DNA of 64,000 bases from Chelatococcus sp. HY11 (GTDB lineage Bacteria > Pseudomonadota > Alphaproteobacteria > Rhizobiales > Beijerinckiaceae). The stretch lies in the NCBI RefSeq assembly GCF_018398335.1, contig NZ_JAHBRX010000001.1, positions 1,550,001 to 1,614,000 on the forward strand, in the 5' to 3' direction. Shown here piece by piece: positions 44,525 through 54,556 of the stretch. The position numbers and the translations under genes are program-made. The notes below the pieces were generated by a model. That model had not been told where the DNA came from. It did not search any database and was given only the letters and a program-made list of their open reading frames with translations. Positions within the stretch are counted from its first letter, which is position 1. Every line of letters starts with the position of its first letter.

Positions 44525-45376
44525 ATGTATGGAATACCGTTGTACGACCTTGCCTGGTTGGTGGTCGCCTTGCTGTGCGCTGGGGCCGTCACGGGTCTTC
44601 TGGCCGGTGTGTTCGGTGTCGGTGGCGGCGCGGTGGCCGTGCCCGTGCTTTACGAGCTCTTCCGTGTGACGGGTGTGCCGGAGGAGGTGCGCATGCCGCT
44701 CTGCATCGGCACCTCACTCGCGATCATCATCCCGACGTCCATCCGCTCCTTCAACGCCCACAGGTCAAGAGGCGCGGTCGACATGGCCATACTCCGGCAA
44801 TGGGCGATACCCGTCGTGGTCGGGGTCTGCATGGGCAGTCTCGTGGCGCGCTATGCGCCGGAGGCCCTCTTCAAGTCTGTTTTCGTCGTGGTGGCCGGCG
44901 TCTCGGCGATCCGACTGCTGTTCGGCAAGGATAGCTGGAACCTCGGCCTCGACATGCCGCGCAAGGCCATCATGACGCTCTATGGCTGGCTCATCGGCGT
45001 GCTCTCCAGTCTGATGGGCATCGGCGGAGGGCAGCTGTCCAACCTCTTCATGACGTTCTACGGCCGGCCGATCCACCAGGCCGTGGCGACGTCCTCGGGC
45101 CTGGGGGTTCTCATCTCGATACCGGGCACGCTCGGCTATATCTACGCAGGATGGCCGCGCGCGGCGGAGTTCCCCCTGGTTGCCGCGCTCCAGCCGCCCC
45201 TGGCCCTCGGCTATGTTTCGCTGGTCGGCCTCATCCTGTTCATTCCGACGAGCGTACTCACCGCGCCGCTCGGCGTCAGGCTCGCCCACGCCATGCCCAA
45301 ACGCAAGCTGGAGATCGCATTCGGCGTTTTCCTGCTCCTGGTCAGCGGCCGCTTTCTCCTCAGCCTTCTTCCTTAA
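44525..45376 (+). CDS. TauE/SafE-family membrane transporter
   Basis: 283 residues, about eight hydrophobic helices. Motif GLLAGVFGVGGGAVAVPVLYEL in the first half is repeated as LSSLMGIGGGQLSNLFMTFYG in the second, characteristic of the TauE/SafE (DUF81) family of sulfite or sulfonate-type anion exporters. Separated by 144 bases from the GGT gene; may belong to the same transcript. The direction and substrate are unknown. Confidence 0.92.
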   Translation: MYGIPLYDLAWLVVALLCAGAVTGLLAGVFGVGGGAVAVPVLYELFRVTGVPEEVRMPLCIGTSLAIIIPTSIRSFNAHRSRGAVDMAILRQWAIPVVVGVCMGSLVARYAPEALFKSVFVVVAGVSAIRLLFGKDSWNLGLDMPRKAIMTLYGWLIGVLSSLMGIGGGQLSNLFMTFYGRPIHQAVATSSGLGVLISIPGTLGYIYAGWPRAAEFPLVAALQPPLALGYVSLVGLILFIPTSVLTAPLGVRLAHAMPKRKLEIAFGVFLLLVSGRFLLSLLP

Positions 45377-45435
45377 TAGCTTCACCGGCAAATAGCTTCG
45401 CGCGCGCGGGTTCGCGCTTGAAGGGACGGCGTTGT

Positions 45436-46482
45436 TCAAGCAGGACGAAGCAGGGGGAAGCTTACACCCACCGCTGTGCCCTTCGCCCGGGGCAACCAGA
45501 ACAATTCGCCGCCGAGGCTGCGTGCCATCGACTGAACGATACGGCTGCCGAGGCCGGTGCCCTTCGGCGCGCCTTCACCGTGCCAGCCTATTCCTTCGTC
45601 CTCGACGGTAATCCTCGCCGTATCGTCCTCACAGGACAGCCGAACCAGAATATCGCCTTCACCACCCTCGGGGTAAGCGTATTTGAAGGCGTTGGTCACA
45701 AGCTCTGTCACCAGGACGCCTATTGATACGGCGCGGTCGGTAGGCACTTCGCCCGGAGAGGTCTCCACCCTGAGCTGGGAACGGTGACCGGCTTGACGCA
45801 TCGAACTGGCGAGGTCGCTCACCAAGCCCTGCAGATATTCGTCAATCGCGACCGAGCGGACATTGGCCGAAGTGTATAACCGGCGATGGACACCTGCGAC
45901 CGCGAGAATTCGCGCATCGGTTTCGGCAAGCGCCGCCCGGCATACTGGATCCTCGATCGCCTTCAACTGGTATCGCACCATTGACGAGACAATCGCCAGA
46001 CTGTTCGCCACGCGATGGTTGACCTCGGCGAGAAGCGCCTCGGCGCGATCGCGCGCTTCGCGAACCTCCTGCTCGGCAATCTCCTTCGCACGCTTAAGAC
46101 GCGCGTTCTGGATGGCCTGATCGATCGCGCTCGTCAGGAGTTCGAGGAACTCCGCCGCGATCGTCTTCGGCACATAGTCCACGGCGCCCGCCTTGAGGGC
46201 CTGAACCGCGACGGTCGTCTCGGCGGAGGCGGTCACGTACACGACCGGGGGAGCCCCCTGTCGCCCACGAAGCACCTCCAGCACGTCAAGGCCAGTTCCG
46301 GTGGGCAGGAAATGATCGAGAGCGACGACGTGAAAATCGCCTTGGTCTATGAGATCAAGACCACTGTCGGCATCGGTCGCGAGTTCCACCTCAAAGCCGC
46401 GGCGGGCCAACGCCTTCTGCACCAGCCGGCCCATGCCGGGATCGTCGTCGATATAGAGAACGCGGCGGATGCTCAACGGCAT
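45436..46482 (-). CDS. Response regulator / HWE-type histidine kinase hybrid
   Basis: 348 residues. Receiver (about 6-118): YIDDDPG, acceptor in VVALDHFLPTG, YVTASAETT, VDYVPK. Then HisKA_2/HWE-like kinase: LLAEVNHRVANSLAIVSSMV, GVHRRLYTS, VLVTELVTNAFKYAYPEG (N box), VEDEGIGWHG (G1). The receiver in front of a HisKA_2 kinase is common for light- or stress-responsive relays in Rhizobiales. Three bases after the stand-alone receiver gene; last of a three-gene operon. Confidence 0.93.
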   Translation of the reverse strand: MPLSIRRVLYIDDDPGMGRLVQKALARRGFEVELATDADSGLDLIDQGDFHVVALDHFLPTGTGLDVLEVLRGRQGAPPVVYVTASAETTVAVQALKAGAVDYVPKTIAAEFLELLTSAIDQAIQNARLKRAKEIAEQEVREARDRAEALLAEVNHRVANSLAIVSSMVRYQLKAIEDPVCRAALAETDARILAVAGVHRRLYTSANVRSVAIDEYLQGLVSDLASSMRQAGHRSQLRVETSPGEVPTDRAVSIGVLVTELVTNAFKYAYPEGGEGDILVRLSCEDDTARITVEDEGIGWHGEGAPKGTGLGSRIVQSMARSLGGELFWLPRAKGTAVGVSFPLLRPA

Positions 46483-46485
46483 GTG

Positions 46486-46932
46486 CTAGGTCGTTTCCGG
46501 GATTTGCATGACTGAGAAGAACAGTCCGAGCTGGCGAATCGCGTTTGCAAAGCCTTCGTAGTTTACTGGTTTAGTAATGTACACATTCGCGCCGAGATCA
46601 TAGCAGCGCTGAATTTCCCGGGCGTCGTCGGTCGTTGTCAGAACCACGACCGGGGTCCGCTTGGTATGGGGGTTCGACTTCACCTTCTCCAGGATCTCGA
46701 TCCCAGTCATGTCAGGCAAATTGAGATCCAGCAGGATGAGAAGGGAGCGCGCCATTCCATCCGTGCCGGAACCATCCGGTGACAAGAGATAAGCCAACGC
46801 CTCCGTCCCGTTGGTGAACGGCACGATCTCGTTGCTCACTCCCGCGCGGCGAATGTTCTTCTCGATGAGACGCGCATGACCCTCGTCATCTTCGATCATG
46901 ACGATCGTTACGGATTTGGCGTTTCCAGTCAT
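46486..46932 (-). CDS. Single-domain response regulator (Rcp1-like)
   Basis: 148 residues. Receiver fold with MIEDDEGHARLIEKNIRRAG, acceptor Asp in LILLDLNLPDMTG, VVLTTTDD and ITKPVNYEGF. The IEDDEGHARLIEKN form is typical of Rcp1-type receivers that shuttle phosphate from phytochrome-like kinases. Overlaps the CHASE3 kinase gene by four bases, so that kinase is its likely partner. Confidence 0.94.
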   Translation of the reverse strand: MTGNAKSVTIVMIEDDEGHARLIEKNIRRAGVSNEIVPFTNGTEALAYLLSPDGSGTDGMARSLLILLDLNLPDMTGIEILEKVKSNPHTKRTPVVVLTTTDDAREIQRCYDLGANVYITKPVNYEGFANAIRQLGLFFSVMQIPETT

Positions 46933-48431
46933 GCCTTGCCACTCCCCAGTACGGCCCGCAGATCAGCTGGCAGGCTCAGAGTGAATAAACTGCCCTTTCC
47001 GAATTCCGAGTTAAGGGTGATATCCCCTCCAAGGTTTCTTGCCATCGCGCGAACATGAGCGAGACCGATGCCTTCACCCGGTTGATCCTGCTGGCCCGAG
47101 CGCCGGAACAACTCGAAGACGCGCGCGAGATCCTGGGCTTGAATGCCGCGGCCGTTGTCCTCCACCGAGATACTCACCGTGTTCGCGCGCTCCATCCGAA
47201 CCCGGATCGATACCTTCAACGGAACATCTGTCCTGCGGTATTTCACTGCGTTGTCAAGTAAATTTCCGATTATCTGCTCGAGCGAGAGCCTGTCGCTTAT
47301 GATCGCGCCGGCTTGGATGTCGGTGACAACCTCCCCATCGGCGTCGGCGACTTGGTGAGCAATGACGGCCGTGGCCGCATTTAACAAGCCGCCAAGATCA
47401 ATCCGCTCGGGTTTGAGCGTGCGCCTTCCCTCTCGAGAGAGCTTGAGAATGGCGTTGATAAGACCGTCCATTTTTCGCGTGGACGACCTGATAAAGCCCA
47501 GAGCTTCGGGCAAGTCGCTTTGTGCGGCGACGGCGGCTTCCTGGTACGCGGTGTCGGATGTGTCACCGTGATAATTGCCGACGAAATGCTGGACCGCGGC
47601 GACGCCCTGCTCCAACTCGGCCGTGAAGCCCATGATATTGACCAGAGGCGCCCGGAGGTCATGGGTCACGATATAGGCGAACCGTTGGATCTCCTCGTTG
47701 GCCCTTCCGAGTTCAGCGGTTCGCTCCCGCACACGCTCCTCAAGGCTGGCATTCAACCCTTGAATTTCGAGGCGGATTTCGGCCAGTTGCCGGAGATAAA
47801 CGAGGATGGTTCCGATACCGGCGAGTGTGGCGGCGATGACGATAAAGCCACCAATGACCGAGACCCACCAGAGCGCCGTAGCGCTTCTTGCTTGAACGGC
47901 CGCGATCTCGCTCAGTTCCTCTTCCGCCCTGCCAATCAGTTCCTGGAATGTCGTCCGCGCCCGGTCCATCAGATCCTTACCGCGATCGGTCCGGACCATT
48001 TCGAGGGCCTGCTCTCTCTCGCCACGCCGGCCTAACGCGATGGTTTCACTCAGCTCTGACATCTTGTCCTGCAGAGTGGAGATCAATCCGGGCGCCTCAA
48101 CGCCGGCCTGCTGGAGGGGGTCATTGGCGGCCGCGTTGAGGAATCGCTGCTTTGACGCATCGAGATTGGCGATCGCGGCCTCGAAGGGGGTGAGATATCT
48201 CTCGTCCCCCGTCAGGAGATAGCCTCGCTGGCCGATCTCGGCATCCTGCACGAGGGAACGCAGCTCAATCGCGGCATTACGCAAGCGCCGCAGGTCCGTC
48301 GCGTCCCTGGCGAAGGTCTGCGTCCGCTGGACGAGCCAGATATTGGCCGTGACGACACTGGCGAGAGCGATGAAGCCGAGCACGAGCAGTGCCACGGTCG
48401 CCATGAAGAACGAATTTCGTGAGAGAGGCAT
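46929..48431 (-). CDS. CHASE3 sensor histidine kinase
   Basis: 500 residues from the ATG at 48431. Membrane helix (FFMATVALLVLGFIALASVV), CHASE3 periplasmic domain (AIELRSLVQDAEIGQRGYLLTGDERYLTPFE), second helix (ALWWVSVIGGFIVIAATLAGI), coiled segment, HisKA with FAYIVTHDLRAPLVNIMGF (His about 256), HATPase with LEQIIGNLLDNAVKY, DNGRGI and GEGIGLAHV. Senses an unknown periplasmic cue and phosphorylates the Rcp1-like receiver downstream. Confidence 0.94.
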   Translation of the reverse strand: MPLSRNSFFMATVALLVLGFIALASVVTANIWLVQRTQTFARDATDLRRLRNAAIELRSLVQDAEIGQRGYLLTGDERYLTPFEAAIANLDASKQRFLNAAANDPLQQAGVEAPGLISTLQDKMSELSETIALGRRGEREQALEMVRTDRGKDLMDRARTTFQELIGRAEEELSEIAAVQARSATALWWVSVIGGFIVIAATLAGIGTILVYLRQLAEIRLEIQGLNASLEERVRERTAELGRANEEIQRFAYIVTHDLRAPLVNIMGFTAELEQGVAAVQHFVGNYHGDTSDTAYQEAAVAAQSDLPEALGFIRSSTRKMDGLINAILKLSREGRRTLKPERIDLGGLLNAATAVIAHQVADADGEVVTDIQAGAIISDRLSLEQIIGNLLDNAVKYRRTDVPLKVSIRVRMERANTVSISVEDNGRGIQAQDLARVFELFRRSGQQDQPGEGIGLAHVRAMARNLGGDITLNSEFGKGSLFTLSLPADLRAVLGSGKA

Positions 48432-48701
48432 GCAGGAGCGACCAGGACACCGAGACGAATGGGGACGACCGCCTGCCGCAGCCATGGCATTTCAGGCGAC
48501 GTTCCCGACTACCATGCGAATAGATATGGCGGCCGACACACCAGAGGGAGCAAGACGGCTCTATGGAGCCTATCATCTTCCCTTCTCTCTCGACAGCCCC
48601 GATCCACAGCTCTCCCTGGGCTCTTTCGCGGCGGTTTTCCGTCTTTTTGGGCTCGCTGGCAGGACATTGTAATGGCACCGCGCCTTCCCCGCCACCGTCG
48701 G

Positions 48702-50969
48702 CTAACTCGCGACCACACGAACCGGGATCGACTTCGCGGCGGGCGTGCCGCTGATCTTGTCATGGTATTCCAGTGGCAACAGCGGATTGAGCTCGGGATA
48801 GTAGCCGGCGACCGCACCGCGCGGCATGGGATAGTCGAGTACCGTCAAGCCATCGACCCGCCGCCGGACACCGTCATCGGTGATGGTTTCCAGGACGACT
48901 GTCGAGCGCGCTTCCAATCCCCTCTCAACGCGATCCTCGACGTTCATGAACAGCACCATGCGGTCGTTGTAAACGCCGCGATAGCGGTCATTATAGCTGT
49001 AGATCGTCGTGTTGAACTGATCATGCGAGCGCACGGTGGCCAACCTCAGCATCGCGGGATCGGCGACCGGCGCGGCGGCATGAAGCCCCGGGAATATGAG
49101 GAAATTCGCCTTGCCATTCGGTGTCGGCCAGACGAGACGCCGTGGCGGTATGTCGAGGTGGAAGCCCCCTGGTTCTTTGATCCGCTCCGAGAAGTCATGG
49201 TAGATGCCGGGATAGACTTCAGCGATCTTGTCTCGGATCAAACCGTAGTCATCAATATAGCGCTCCCACGCGACCTTGCTGTCCGGCAGCGTTGCCATCG
49301 CCATTCGGCAGACGATCTCCACCTCCGGCATTAGATGGGGGCTCGCCGGCGTCAGCACACCGCGCGAAGCCGTGACGTTCGACATCGAGTCCTCGATTGT
49401 CACGAACTGCTCACCGGCGGCCGTGGTAATGGTCTCCGATCTGGCGATCACCGGCAGCATGAGGGCGTCGCGGCCGTGAACCAGGTGGCCACGGTTTAAT
49501 TTCGTGGTGACGGCGACCGTCAGGCGGAGCTTCCGCATCGCCTCATAGGAACGCTCGGTGTCGGGAACGGCCCGGATGAAATTGCCGCCCATGCCGATGA
49601 AGACCTTGGCCGTCCCGTCCTGCATCGCAGCGAGCGACTCGACGGTGTGATGGCCATGCTCCCGGGGCGGCTCGAAGCCGAAGACATCCCTGACCCGGTC
49701 GAGATAGGCGGCCGTCGGCTTTTCGTCGATGCCGACAGTCCGGTCTCCCTGGACGTTCGAGTGCCCGCGGATCGGAGAGATTCCGGCACCGGGCCTGCCG
49801 AAATTACCCCTGAGCAGGAGCAAATTCGCGAGCTGCTGGAGGAGCCGCGATCCATCCTGATGCTGGGTCAGGCCCATGCCATAGCAGATCATTGTCGCCT
49901 TGGAACGGACATAGACCTCGGTGACGCGACGGATCTGCTCCTCGCTGATCCCCGAGATCTCCACGATATCCTGCCAGCTCTGGGCCAGCACCTCTTCGCG
50001 AACCGCTTCAAAGCCCGTCGTGTGCTCGGCGATGAAATCATGATCGATGACTGTCTCGCCGTCCGCCTCGCGCTCGAACATCACCTTCATCATGCCCTTG
50101 AACAGGGCTAGGTCGCCACCGATGCGGATATGGACGAATTCGCTCGCTATCCGCGTCGATCCGAACGTCGCCATCTGGATCACGTCCTGAGGCTCGGTAA
50201 AACGGATCAACGCCCGCTCAGGCATTGGATTGACGACAACGATCGGCACGCCTCGTTTCCGCGCCTCGACCAGGCTAGTCATCATGCGCGGCGAGTTGGT
50301 GCCGGTGTTCTGGCCGATGACGAAAATCGCCTCGGCGTGCTCGAAGTCCTCCATGATGACCGTGCCCTTGCCGACGCCGATCGAGAACGGCAGGCCACGG
50401 CTGGTCGGCTCATGGCACATGTTTGAGCAGTCGGGGAAATTATTCGTGCCGAACTCGCGCACGAAGATCGAATACAGGAATGCGGCCTCGTTGGGGGTGC
50501 GGCCAGACGTGTAGAACTCCGCGTGATCGGGGCTTTCAAGAGCGCGCAGATGACGGCCGATGAGATCGAATGCTTCGTCCCAGGAGCAAGGGATATAGCG
50601 ATCCGTACTCGCGTCGTAGCGCATCGGCTCGGTGAGACGACCCTGCATTTCGAGCCAGTAATCCGACTGTTCCATCAGCTCGGTGACGGTGTACTTTTCA
50701 AAGAAATCGGGTGTTATCCTTGATCTCGTCGCTTCGAAGGCGAGAGCTTTGGCACCGTTTTCGCAGAATTCGAGTGTTTTTTTGTGCTTGGGATCAGGGA
50801 AGGCGCAACTCGGACATTTGAAACCACCGGGCTGGTTCATCGCGAGCAACGCGCGCGATCCCTTTGCCACCACGCTCTGCTCCATCAGCACCTTGGCGGT
50901 CGCGGCCGCGGCTCCCCAACCGCCGGCAGGATGGTCATAAGTCTTGAACCTGGGTTTCTTATCCGCCAT
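48702..50969 (-). CDS. FdhF/YdeP-family molybdopterin oxidoreductase
   Basis: 755 residues from the ATG at 50969 (CGGAG nine bases upstream). N-terminal FeS-type segment GGFKCPSCAFPDPKH, molybdopterin region SNMCHEPTSRGLPFSIGVGKG, GMGLTQHQDGSRLLQQLANLLLLRGNFGRPGAGISPIRGHSNVQGDRT, and a C-terminal molydopterin dinucleotide-binding domain (HDQFNTTIYSYNDRYRGVYNDR). YdeP relatives resemble formate dehydrogenase but lack a proven reaction; E. coli YdeP is linked to acid resistance. No subunit genes nearby, so probably a soluble single-chain enzyme. Confidence 0.93.
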   Translation of the reverse strand: MADKKPRFKTYDHPAGGWGAAAATAKVLMEQSVVAKGSRALLAMNQPGGFKCPSCAFPDPKHKKTLEFCENGAKALAFEATRSRITPDFFEKYTVTELMEQSDYWLEMQGRLTEPMRYDASTDRYIPCSWDEAFDLIGRHLRALESPDHAEFYTSGRTPNEAAFLYSIFVREFGTNNFPDCSNMCHEPTSRGLPFSIGVGKGTVIMEDFEHAEAIFVIGQNTGTNSPRMMTSLVEARKRGVPIVVVNPMPERALIRFTEPQDVIQMATFGSTRIASEFVHIRIGGDLALFKGMMKVMFEREADGETVIDHDFIAEHTTGFEAVREEVLAQSWQDIVEISGISEEQIRRVTEVYVRSKATMICYGMGLTQHQDGSRLLQQLANLLLLRGNFGRPGAGISPIRGHSNVQGDRTVGIDEKPTAAYLDRVRDVFGFEPPREHGHHTVESLAAMQDGTAKVFIGMGGNFIRAVPDTERSYEAMRKLRLTVAVTTKLNRGHLVHGRDALMLPVIARSETITTAAGEQFVTIEDSMSNVTASRGVLTPASPHLMPEVEIVCRMAMATLPDSKVAWERYIDDYGLIRDKIAEVYPGIYHDFSERIKEPGGFHLDIPPRRLVWPTPNGKANFLIFPGLHAAAPVADPAMLRLATVRSHDQFNTTIYSYNDRYRGVYNDRMVLFMNVEDRVERGLEARSTVVLETITDDGVRRRVDGLTVLDYPMPRGAVAGYYPELNPLLPLEYHDKISGTPAAKSIPVRVVAS

Positions 50970-51347
50970 GGTCAAACACTCCGTCCGACACCAAAATTAC
51001 CTAGCAAAACGAGGCATTATATTGTCTCGCGGACATCATCTCCCAGCCCCTTTCGTTCAGATTTCGACGTGATTTGCGGGGGAGCGGGCGATCTGGATAT
51101 CCCGCGCGCGGCGATCCCCACGCCAAGGCGATTATGAAGACGACAAGAAGGCCGCTCGGCCGTGCATTTTGGAAAGAGTGTCTCGTCAATTTCCGGCCGA
51201 TACCATCCTCCGGATGTCCAGCGGCCCCGACATCCAGGCTCGGACAGCATCTCTCCCGCCACCGGCTGGCAACCACGCGGATGAATGCCTAGATAACCGG
51301 AACCACGTTGACTTAAGCGAAGCTTTCTCATTGGGCGCGGCTATCTC
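50970..51347. other. Divergent intergenic region, nothing recognised
   Basis: 378 bases between the outward-reading FdhF/YdeP and LLM oxidoreductase genes. Must hold both promoters. No supported ORF, hairpin or repeat stands out. Confidence 0.5.
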
Positions 51348-52367
51348 ATGAAGAAGATCGGATTTCTGTCGTTCGGGCATTGGTCGCCCTCCCCCCAATC
51401 TGGAACGCGGTCGGCTTCCGATGCGCTCCTGCAGTCCATTGACCTGGCGGTCGCCGCCGAGGAACTGGGCGCTGACGGGGCCTACTTTCGCGTTCATCAC
51501 TTTGCCCGCCAACTTGGCTCCCCGTTCCCACTGCTGGCGGCGGTCGGCGCGAAGACCAGCCGCATCGAGATCGGCACGGCTGTCATCGACATGCGCTATG
51601 AGAACCCGCTGTATATGGCCGAGGATGCAGGCGCGGCCGATCTCATCGCGAAAGGGCGCCTTCAACTCGGCATCAGCCGCGGCTCGCCTGAGCAAGTTAT
51701 CGATGGATGGCGCTATTTCGGCTATCAACCCGCTGAAGGCGAAAGTGACACCGACATGGCGCGGCGCCATGCCGAAGTCTTTCTCGATGTACTACGGGGC
51801 AAAGGCTTTGCCCAGCCCAACCCCCGGCCGATGTTTCCCAATCCCCCCGGACTTTTGCGCCTTGAGCCGCATGCGGAAGGTCTGCGGGACCGGATCTGGT
51901 GGGGGGCGGCCACCAACGCCACGGCGGAATGGGCGGCCAAGCTTGGCCTGAACCTCCAAAGCTCGACGCTCAAGTTCGACGAGAGCGGACAGCCCTTCCA
52001 TGTTCAGCAAGCCGAGCAGATCCGGATTTATCGCGAAGCGTGGAAAGCCACGGGGCATGCACGCGAGCCGCGCGTTTCGGTGAGCCGCAGCATCTTCGCG
52101 CTCGTGAACGATCAAGATCGGGCCTATTTCGGCGGCAACGAAAACGAGGATCATTTCGGCTATATCGAGCCGGAGAAGCTCGCGGTCTTCGGCCGTAGCT
52201 ACGCCGCCGAACCGGACGTCCTCATCGAACAGCTGAAGGAGGACACGGCAATCGCGGAGGCTGACACGCTGCTCCTGACGGTGCCGAACCAGCTCGGCGT
52301 CGACTACAACGCCCATGTCATCAATGCGATCCTCAAGCACGTCGCTCCGGCGATGGGGTGGCGCTGA
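51348..52367 (+). CDS. LLM-class flavin-dependent oxidoreductase
   Basis: 339 residues, bacterial luciferase-like TIM barrel. GFLSFGHWSP at the start, AVAAEELGADGAYFRVHHFARQLGSPFPLLAAVGAKTSRIEIGTAV, MAEDAGAADLIAKGRLQLGISRGSPEQ, and IEQLKEDTAIAEADTLLLTVPNQLG near the end. Family members oxidise alkanesulfonates, nitriloacetate or aldehydes using FMNH2 or F420. Substrate not predictable; no reductase partner nearby. It converges with the BTAD regulator, 56 bases apart. Confidence 0.93.
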   Translation: MKKIGFLSFGHWSPSPQSGTRSASDALLQSIDLAVAAEELGADGAYFRVHHFARQLGSPFPLLAAVGAKTSRIEIGTAVIDMRYENPLYMAEDAGAADLIAKGRLQLGISRGSPEQVIDGWRYFGYQPAEGESDTDMARRHAEVFLDVLRGKGFAQPNPRPMFPNPPGLLRLEPHAEGLRDRIWWGAATNATAEWAAKLGLNLQSSTLKFDESGQPFHVQQAEQIRIYREAWKATGHAREPRVSVSRSIFALVNDQDRAYFGGNENEDHFGYIEPEKLAVFGRSYAAEPDVLIEQLKEDTAIAEADTLLLTVPNQLGVDYNAHVINAILKHVAPAMGWR

Positions 52368-52423
52368 AGGCGGGCAAACCGACGCAACATAGGCCGGCGG
52401 GAACACATCGCGCGCAATCGCGG

Positions 52424-54433
52424 TCAAGGAGCGAGACCGATCGCCCGGGCCGCTGTCCGATAGAGGGATTGGGTGTCACTGTCGAAGCGAAACGTATCGA
52501 GGAACTGCGCAACGCCGTAGCCGGGGCTCTGCTGCCTGACCCGTGCGGCGTGCGTGCGCGCTTCGTCGATGCGTCCGGTCAGCGAAAGGCAGTGAGCGGC
52601 TATGGCCAGAATGTGGACATGAGCGTTGGGGCGCGACGCGGCCTTCATACCCCAATCCGCCGCTTCCTCGAACCTGCCGAGCCGCACCAGCGCCATGGCG
52701 CGCGTGCCCAACATGCCGAAGAGCAACGGATCGCAGGGGCTGAGCAAACGCGAATGGTCAGACGAAGCGATCGCGGCGTCGGGATCACCCGCCTGGGAAT
52801 GGACAAAGGCGACCGAATAATGCCCGAGCGCAAAGTTCGGGCTGAGGTGAACGGACTCCTCCAACGCGCGCGTCGCCTCGGCGGTCTCGCCAGTCAACCA
52901 GAGCGCACGTCCCATCGCCCAATGGGCGGCAGGGTTCCGGTTATCAGCCTGCAGGCTTCGGCCTGCGGTTTCCAGTGCCTGTCTTGTCTGCTCGCCGCGA
53001 TCCTCCCAGCGCTGGAACGCGCTTTGCCAGTGCGTGAACGACAGACCGGCCCAGGCGCGGGAGAATGTGGGATCGAGCCGTGTTGATTGAAGGAAGAAAT
53101 CGGCGGCACGGCCATTCTCCTCGCGCGTGAAATTGTACATGTGCCAAAGACCGCGATGGTAGCATTCCCAGGCATCGAGGGCCTCTGGCGGCTTCAAGAT
53201 CGCCCTATTGCGCTCCGCGTTTTCGATCTCAGCCGCGATCGACGAAACGATGCCGCCGCACACCTGGTCCAGAACAGTGATATGTGCCGAGGTAGCCGTC
53301 TCGAACCGGTCGGCCCACAAGATCCGAGCGGTCGCCGCCTCCGCGACCTCCACCGCCACGATGGTGATATCGCCATGGCGTTCCAGGTAGCCGGTGGCGA
53401 CGTAGTCCACGGCGAGCCGCTCCCCGATTTCGCGTGGGCCAAGCGTTTCCGCGGCGATGGCGAAGACCGAGCCCCGCGCGATGACGAACAGGCTGCGCAA
53501 CCGCGCCAGCCTGCTGATGATATCGTGGGTGATGGCATTTCCGAGTTCGCTGCGACTCCCGAGACCTCCAGCGACGTCGATAAAGGGCATGACGGCGATG
53601 GAAGCGCGCCGTGTCGTGGGCGGGGTGACAGCCAGCGTAAGCCGCTCGACTGAGCCCGCGGCGACTTGCACGGAGGGCGCCCCACCACGCATCGCGGCCC
53701 ATTGGGCCCGAACAGGGGCGAAATCCATGCCCTCCCCGGCAAAGCGGCGAGCCGCGGCCTCGATGTGCCGGTCCCCTTCCTCGATCATCCGCCTTTGCAA
53801 GAGTTCAGCCAGAAACCGTTGGTGCGCCTCAGCATCGAGTGGCGCGTCCTCCAACCACTCCCTGGCCGCCGCGAGACCTTTCGCCGTGCCCGGCACGGAC
53901 CTGCGGGCAATCTCGGCCGTGACCGCTGCCTTGAACGAGCGAAACTCACCGCGCCTGGCCATCAGCCAATAGCGCAGGTCGAGACTGGCCTCTGCATCCA
54001 GTCCATCGAGCAGGTCACCCGCGAAAGCTGCGGGCAGCGACATGAGTACGTCGTCGGTCAGCGGCCTGGTCCCGCCGCCGACAACCGCGAGAATCCTGAG
54101 GGCGTCAACGTCGCAACCCTCAAGGTCGAGAGCCACGCGCCCCTCGTCGGTCTTCACACGCGGCCTGCCCGGCTCGTCAAGAAGCGGTCGCAGTTTGCTC
54201 AGGCACCATCGGAGTTCGCCGCGCGGGTCGTTAGGCACCTGCCACAGGAGTTCGCAGAGACGCTCGCGCGACACGGGATGCGGCGCAAGAACGAGGTAAG
54301 CGACCAGCAAACGCAGCTTGCGTGATGGCGGCAATTGAACGGCCACACCGGCGCGCAGCAGCTTGAACGGCCCGAGCAGCCGCAATTCGATCCCGGTCAG
54401 TTGCGATGCTGCAGCGGAACCATGCGATTCCAT
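52424..54433 (-). CDS. BTAD/SARP-type regulator with TPR-rich C-terminus
   Basis: 669 residues from the ATG at 54433 (GGAG upstream; a GTG at 54457 is in frame). N-terminal winged helix (IELRLLGPFKLLRAGVAVQLPPSRKLRLLVAYL) and bacterial transcriptional activator domain (about 90-250). A TolB/adenylate-cyclase-associated segment follows (RASIAVMPFIDVAGG, ITHDIISRLARLRSLFVIARGS), then TPR helices (about 400-640). Soluble; such proteins activate nearby biosynthetic genes. It is divergent from the cysteine-synthase/decarboxylase pair, 123 bases between starts, so these are its likely targets. Confidence 0.9.
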   Translation of the reverse strand: MESHGSAAASQLTGIELRLLGPFKLLRAGVAVQLPPSRKLRLLVAYLVLAPHPVSRERLCELLWQVPNDPRGELRWCLSKLRPLLDEPGRPRVKTDEGRVALDLEGCDVDALRILAVVGGGTRPLTDDVLMSLPAAFAGDLLDGLDAEASLDLRYWLMARRGEFRSFKAAVTAEIARRSVPGTAKGLAAAREWLEDAPLDAEAHQRFLAELLQRRMIEEGDRHIEAAARRFAGEGMDFAPVRAQWAAMRGGAPSVQVAAGSVERLTLAVTPPTTRRASIAVMPFIDVAGGLGSRSELGNAITHDIISRLARLRSLFVIARGSVFAIAAETLGPREIGERLAVDYVATGYLERHGDITIVAVEVAEAATARILWADRFETATSAHITVLDQVCGGIVSSIAAEIENAERNRAILKPPEALDAWECYHRGLWHMYNFTREENGRAADFFLQSTRLDPTFSRAWAGLSFTHWQSAFQRWEDRGEQTRQALETAGRSLQADNRNPAAHWAMGRALWLTGETAEATRALEESVHLSPNFALGHYSVAFVHSQAGDPDAAIASSDHSRLLSPCDPLLFGMLGTRAMALVRLGRFEEAADWGMKAASRPNAHVHILAIAAHCLSLTGRIDEARTHAARVRQQSPGYGVAQFLDTFRFDSDTQSLYRTAARAIGLAP

Positions 54434-54556
54434 GCTCGCTCCAACGCTGGCTCCCACGCCACGTCGTCTACCGCCACTCTAGCATCTGCCGCGCAATCGC
54501 AAAGCCTTATCCGAGGCAGAGCGCGACGGCGCGCGTGACCTCGACGGAGGAACGAG

